Source of the DNA: Helochares maculicollis
Taxonomy: Eukaryota > Arthropoda > Insecta > Coleoptera > Hydrophilidae
DNA length: 39,758 bases
Assembly (NCBI GenBank): GCA_033557835.1
Contig: JAWQRO010000403.1
Location: 1-39,758, forward strand
Reading direction: 5' to 3'
Shown here: in pieces, positions 35,177 to 39,758 of the stretch
How positions within the stretch are numbered: the stretch's first letter is position 1
Layout: each line of letters starts with the position of its first letter
Notes under the pieces: model-generated
Seen by the model: only the letters and a program-made list of their open reading frames with translations
Database searches by the model: none
Told to the model about the DNA's origin: nothing
Translations under genes and position numbers: made by a program

Positions 35177-35669
35177 AAATACATATTTAAAATTTCGGTT
35201 GCAAAAATGCAATATTTTATGTAGACTGTATAAAAACTAATGAAATTGTAAACTAATGTGGAAGCCACAAAAAGTCATAGGAGAAAATAAGAAAATGTGT
35301 ATACACTGAACTCTGTTGAGGAGATAGTCGGAAGATGCAACTTTAAAGACGAAGATTGTTAAAACGCTATTTTTACAATAGAGTGTTCATAACAGCTTCG
35401 CTTCAAATTTAGTAATTGAAAATGCTACGTACAATCGTTATGATTATTTGTAAATATTTTGATGTTTGCTTTTTACTAACGAAGAATTTAAATATTGTAT
35501 ATTTGCACCTTTTGATTTAGAATTCACCCTAACTTTGCATATCCTCTTTGGTAGGCTTGTCATTGGATCTTTCTTTACCTTTATTACTCTATAAGAACAA
35601 ACACATTTTTCGACCACTTTCCATTTTTCATCTCAAATAACATATCTCTCATAAACACACATATGTTCA
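35177..35669. other. Non-coding stretch
   Basis: I expected the C-terminal part and end of the preceding mariner here but could not recognise a D3 block or inverted repeat. Nothing else identified. Confidence 0.5.
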
Positions 35670-35838
35670 TGTTACAAAATACCCAATAAAAGGCCCGCTC
35701 TGGGGGTAAGAAGACCTAAGATACCAAACAGAGGATATCTGTGCAACAATGCAGAAATATAAAAACAGAGAAAAAACTAAGAGGCTACACCTTGTAATGT
35801 GGATCGAAATAGCTGTATATGATGATGCTGATAATATA
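35670..35838 (+). mobile_element. 5'-truncated LINE 3' end, second plus-strand copy
   Basis: Matches the 3' end of the LINE at 1354-2340: ACCTAAGATACCAAACA here is identical to the minus-strand reading of about 1366-1382. It matches 14397-14565 through TCTGGGGGTAAGAAGACC, CAACAATG/CAACACCG and AAGAGGCTACACCTTGTAAT, and it ends in a degenerate ATATGATGATGCTGATAATA tail. It contains no coding sequence. Confidence 0.8.
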
Positions 35839-38800
35839 TGTCCATATATTATACATTATCTCCATATATGCGTTTTTCATATAACTTCCAGATGCTTCTC
35901 TTGTGGTTTTGAACTTCAATTAAATAGGAATTAGGGTTCCTTCCTGAATTGGTCTTGTTTACCTTATATTTTTGTTAAATCATATCCTTCTCTTTTCAGA
36001 ATAAGATATTCTGAAAACCAGTTGAAACCGTCCTAACGTCATCGCTTGTAATGAAAGTAAAATGATTTTATTTCCATTGTAATACATTTGACTAAACATT
36101 TTCCATAGTACGGGTCTGCAAAGCATTCCTTGTGATCTCGATAAAAAATACAGTCCCGTTATTGTCAAATCTATCAATAAGAGTCAGGTTGGGTTATTTT
36201 CTGTTATTCAATAAGAGATAGATCTATTAGGAAATGTATAATCCAAGAACGCTGCAGTGATATTAAGAGTATATAATCAAGCTGGTAATTATAGGGAGTG
36301 CAAATCAATGGTATAGAATTGTAAGTGTTGGTCTTATTCAGTATTTATACACCCGCATATCGCTGCAATTGCTGCAATTAATATATTGTGGAACAACTTG
36401 ATTGATGCAAGGAGGTATTTAGATGCAAATGTAGATGCTTACGTTGAAGTTAGAAAAAATGATTTCTCATCAGGTTTTAGTACTTTTATGGTTTTCTTTT
36501 ACAAAAAATTATAAAAACACAACAGATACTTTTCATTTAGAAAACATTTTAGCAAGATCTAATGATTTTTAAAAACATCTATGTATTTATGAACACGCAA
36601 GCAATTTTCGATATTTTCTGTATTTCAAGTCTAGAAATCTAAAACAGTAATGGTTTTTCTCGCCTGCAATTTATTCAACTAGATAAATTATTCTTGCTGT
36701 TAGGAGCAATTTCCATTCATTTCCGCCTCATCCAAAAAAATTTAAACAAAGCACAACAAGAAGCTATTTACAAAATTTTCCGGTAGACATGATTCTGCAG
36801 GAAAAGGCATTTTTTCTTCATTAGCGTGAAGGCTGGTCGTGCGAAAAGAAAAAGGGTTTAAGGAGCGAGGCAATAATGTTAAATCAATAGAGGAAGACAG
36901 ATTAAATTTCTTAGCGACACAACCGTGTCGCTTTTAGCTCCCTTTCAAGACCCCCATCTCCCGTTTTACATTTTTGGTCCCAGGGCATCTCGCAAGGAAA
37001 TTCGATGCAAAGCAGAAACGTATTTAATAATTTCGTATTAGGAATTTCGTCATTCTTAACAATGGGTGATACAATTATGGCCGTTTAATTCGTTTCGCTG
37101 TTAGATCCCCATCGATCGATGCGGTGCGCGATGTTTTCAAAAGCGCTTTTAATGAAATAAAATTAAGGAAGAAGTTTTCTTCTTTGGAGGAAATTAGAAA
37201 GTTTCACGGGACACGGTGTACGCGCTGAAGGGAGCAAATCGAGTTTTTACTTTTTCGATTTAAATATTTGGGAGTAATTTTAATTGAAGAGAGTGGAATA
37301 GAAACCTTACGCAAGGAAGGAAAAGAGCGCAGACACACAAAGCGAGAAAGAACCTTTAACCAAGTTCAACACAGCGTAAAGCACTATAGGCTCGACTTAG
37401 CCAAAAGTGAGCGAAATTATTTTATGCCCTATTTGTCATTTTTAATAATGATATGCTCAAGAAAACATTTTATCGCGAGAAGTCTGTCAGGCACGTATAT
37501 AATGCGTGCACTTTATGAATATTGTTGCCTAAAATGCTTCAGTGCAAATATCCAAGAAACGAATTACGCGCGTTTACGAAATAAAAAATATCATCTGGCG
37601 GTAAATAGTATCTTTGTATAGTATGAGTAGCTGAACACACTTTCAAATTGAATAATTCAAATATCGGTAAACCTGTCATAGCAACAAACAACTAATACAA
37701 GAAATATAGTATTCTTTTTAAAACAACTAAATAATTTTAACGTAAGTTAGCGTCAATGAGAGCATTTTGTTAAAATTGCTATGATTATATTTACTGAAAT
37801 TTTTGCCTTATTGTAATATACATTACTTAATGCCAAAAAGTGAATTCAACTCCAGCAATATATTATTTTCTGACAATCTTAGTTGTAAAAAAAATGATTG
37901 ACCCTATGATATTATAGAGGTAATGAATTTTAAAAAATTGTAGAAACATAACAATTCAAAGACTGCATGAAAATATAGCACTTAAAACTTTAAAAATTTA
38001 AAAAGCTTCATGCATCGTGTCTCTTAAAATGCTTAAAGATCGACGATTACAGTCGTTAGCATAAATTTTATATTGAGTTTAAAATGATATGCGGGTATTA
38101 ATTGTAGTAGAAACCAATTAGTCTACAGAAACAGTTATGTTTGTAAAAAGTAAAAATGTAAAAATTCTAATTTGAAAAATAGTGAAAGTTAATCATGAAA
38201 GTAGCAAAAGTTAGCTATGTAAACCTTTTAGAATTATTTAAGATATATCATTGTAGTAAAATAATAACATATTTTTAAAGTTAATCATAAAAATAAAGTC
38301 TGAAGTTGCTTTAACCGGTGTCAATCAAAAGTTAAAGTAATTATAGATTAAAGTAGTATCAATACAAACCATATTTTCAAGTATAAAGTAATATTTTGCT
38401 AAATTGTAAATTTTTCATGGTAGCAATAATTTAAATTTTAAATGTCAATATGGAAATATAGAAAAGTAGGCCAACTAATAGGATATAAGAAGTTACAATT
38501 GCCAATAAAATGGCACAGAACCTGTTAAATGTGCATAATCGTCGCAAACGGTGCAAATCGAGTAAGCTTCTGTATAAAGTTCGTTGGTAGTTTTATCAAA
38601 AGCACGTAGGAACCTATTACTTTTGTAAATGTTTCAAGTTTCCGAAAGCAATCTGTTATCAAAGATAGCATCGTGCAGGATGCCATAGCTGGATACATAT
38701 TCTTTCCCTTCTGTCTCGCTTTCTCTGTTTCTCTTTATCTGTGTCCTCTAGGTAGGTACATTGTGAAGTGCAGTAGTATATTGATATCTCGTGATCGCAA

Positions 38801-39666
38801 TCCCGTTACAGCACCAAACATGAATTCATCTTCCCTTTGCTCTCGGTGCTCTGCTGTCCTGTGCTATGCTTTGGTGTGCTGTACCTCTTCAATACAATCG
38901 CAATGAATCATTGGTCCGTGCAAATGTTAACGATAGGTATACATAATTTCTAATCAGAATGCATGAACGAGATGTCACTACTTTCGTATTTCGGTTGAAG
39001 ATATTTCCGCGTTATCTATCATAATGTCACGATTGCATCCCACACCGCAACAACATGATGCCTGTGCCTTTTCAGATTCATTTATACTCCCAGACTACAA
39101 ATGTGTCAAGAAGGTATGTCTTGATTATCACGTTATTAACTGGATATCTTTTACATCTCCTTGCTATACTTAAATGGTTAAGAAGGAATTCCTTCTCTTT
39201 CCATTTCTATCGTTTTGTGTCTTCCCAATATAAATCGTAATTATTAACTATTTTCCGTAGGTGATGTTTTAACGAATAAACGTTAAAAATCGTTTCATCT
39301 AAATGGTTATCACACATGAAATATGATAATTAAAAATTTTTAGACAATATATTGTCTGGAAAACAAATCTTCGTTTAAAAACCATTTAGTTTTGTATATA
39401 CTTTTTACGATCTAAACACATTCGGTATGAGGTTAATATAATTGAAAGTGCAGTGAAATGTTATTTAACGACTTCAGAGTGGTTTATTTAATAGACTGTA
39501 TACAAACATATCTACTGAAAGATGCAACCTTCAACAAGTATGGTGGTTTTTGTGAAAACCCTGGTGTCTTAGTCAAAAGGTTAAAATAACTGGTAACAGG
39601 TAATTCCAGTACCACCAAAAACTTCTGAAAGCCACTAGCAGCAATTTAATAAGAACAAAATTGTAA

Positions 39667-39668
<2 letters not shown>
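35839..39668. other. Non-coding stretch to the right edge
   Basis: No gene recognised. A GC-richer block at 36820-37240 holds a small hairpin (36914-36931). The adjoining 117-codon plus frame (37268-37621) is lysine/arginine-rich at its start and has no recognisable domain, so I treat it as chance. A pyrimidine-rich block lies at 38690-38900, and chance-looking frames at 38673-38906 and 39055-39240. Confidence 0.5.
36914..36931 (+). other. Perfect 7-bp stem, 4-nt loop hairpin
   Basis: GCGACAC AACC GTGTCGC followed by TTTT. It is not the histone 3' stem-loop. In eukaryotic DNA of this kind it has no assignable function. Confidence 0.4.

Positions 39669-39724
<56 letters not shown>
39669..39724. 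repeat. (TA)28 microsatellite near the right edge
   Basis: Uninterrupted alternating TA over 56 bp, ending in TTATCTGG. With the (TA)n at 1-39 it brackets the window. Confidence 0.98.
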
Positions 39725-39729
<5 letters not shown>

Positions 39730-39758
39730 CTGGTTTTTTTCTGAGTGTTAGTCATATA

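Noticed and set aside
36914..36931. Hairpin followed by T residues resembling a bacterial terminator
   Set aside because: The window is eukaryotic, the stem is only 7 bp, and no transcript ends there; also not a histone stem-loop.
37268..37621. 117-codon plus-strand frame
   Set aside because: Charged start and then random-looking composition; no domain, no second exon seen.
39538..39630. TGGTGGTTTTTG and ACCACCAAAAAC suggesting an inverted repeat
   Set aside because: Only the 6-bp TGGTGG/CCACCA core pairs; the flanking T and A runs do not extend the stem.

Overview
This is an AT-rich, gene-poor stretch of animal nuclear DNA. Every protein-coding similarity I can recognise belongs to a dead transposable element. 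The mixture is typical of an insect: several DD34D mariner lineages, two kinds of non-LTR retrotransposon, a Penelope-like GIY-YIG element, and (TA)n microsatellites. General sequence texture makes a higher dipteran plausible, but nothing here fixes the taxon. I see no credible host exon, tRNA, rRNA, CRISPR array or bacterial operon signal.

Layout. (1) 1-2340: a (TA)n tract, then a 1.29 kb mariner (61-1353, minus) inserted at a TA in the 3' end of a LINE relic (1354-2340, minus). (2) 2341-11316: about 9 kb of AT-rich non-coding DNA with a few GC-richer islands. (3) 11317-12120: a gutted mariner, minus. (4) 12121-19813: non-coding, with a 17-bp tandem repeat and a 5'-truncated copy of the same LINE's 3' end (14397-14565). 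(5) 19814-21103: a complete-length mariner with 26/30 matching terminal inverted repeats and all three catalytic aspartate codons, killed by frameshifts and stops. (6) 22885-23110: a mariner scrap. (7) 23706-24917: a third mariner with both inverted repeats still visible, Mos1-like, and with at least one and probably two catalytic aspartates lost. (8) 25018-25243: a scrap of a Jockey-like reverse transcriptase. (9) 25244-33212: non-coding, with an N-terminal mariner scrap (29603-29761). (10) 33213-33640: the C-terminus of a Penelope-like element. (11) 34576-35176: another mariner relic. (12) 35670-35838: a third copy of the LINE 3' end. (13) The rest is non-coding and ends in a (TA)28 tract.

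Nothing here works together as a pathway. The window is a layered record of transposon invasion and decay, inside an intergenic region or a very large intron. I found no new functional system. The most useful items are the nested mariner-in-LINE, the shared LINE 3' end at three sites, the Penelope-like relic, and three length-complete mariners whose damage can be read lesion by lesion.
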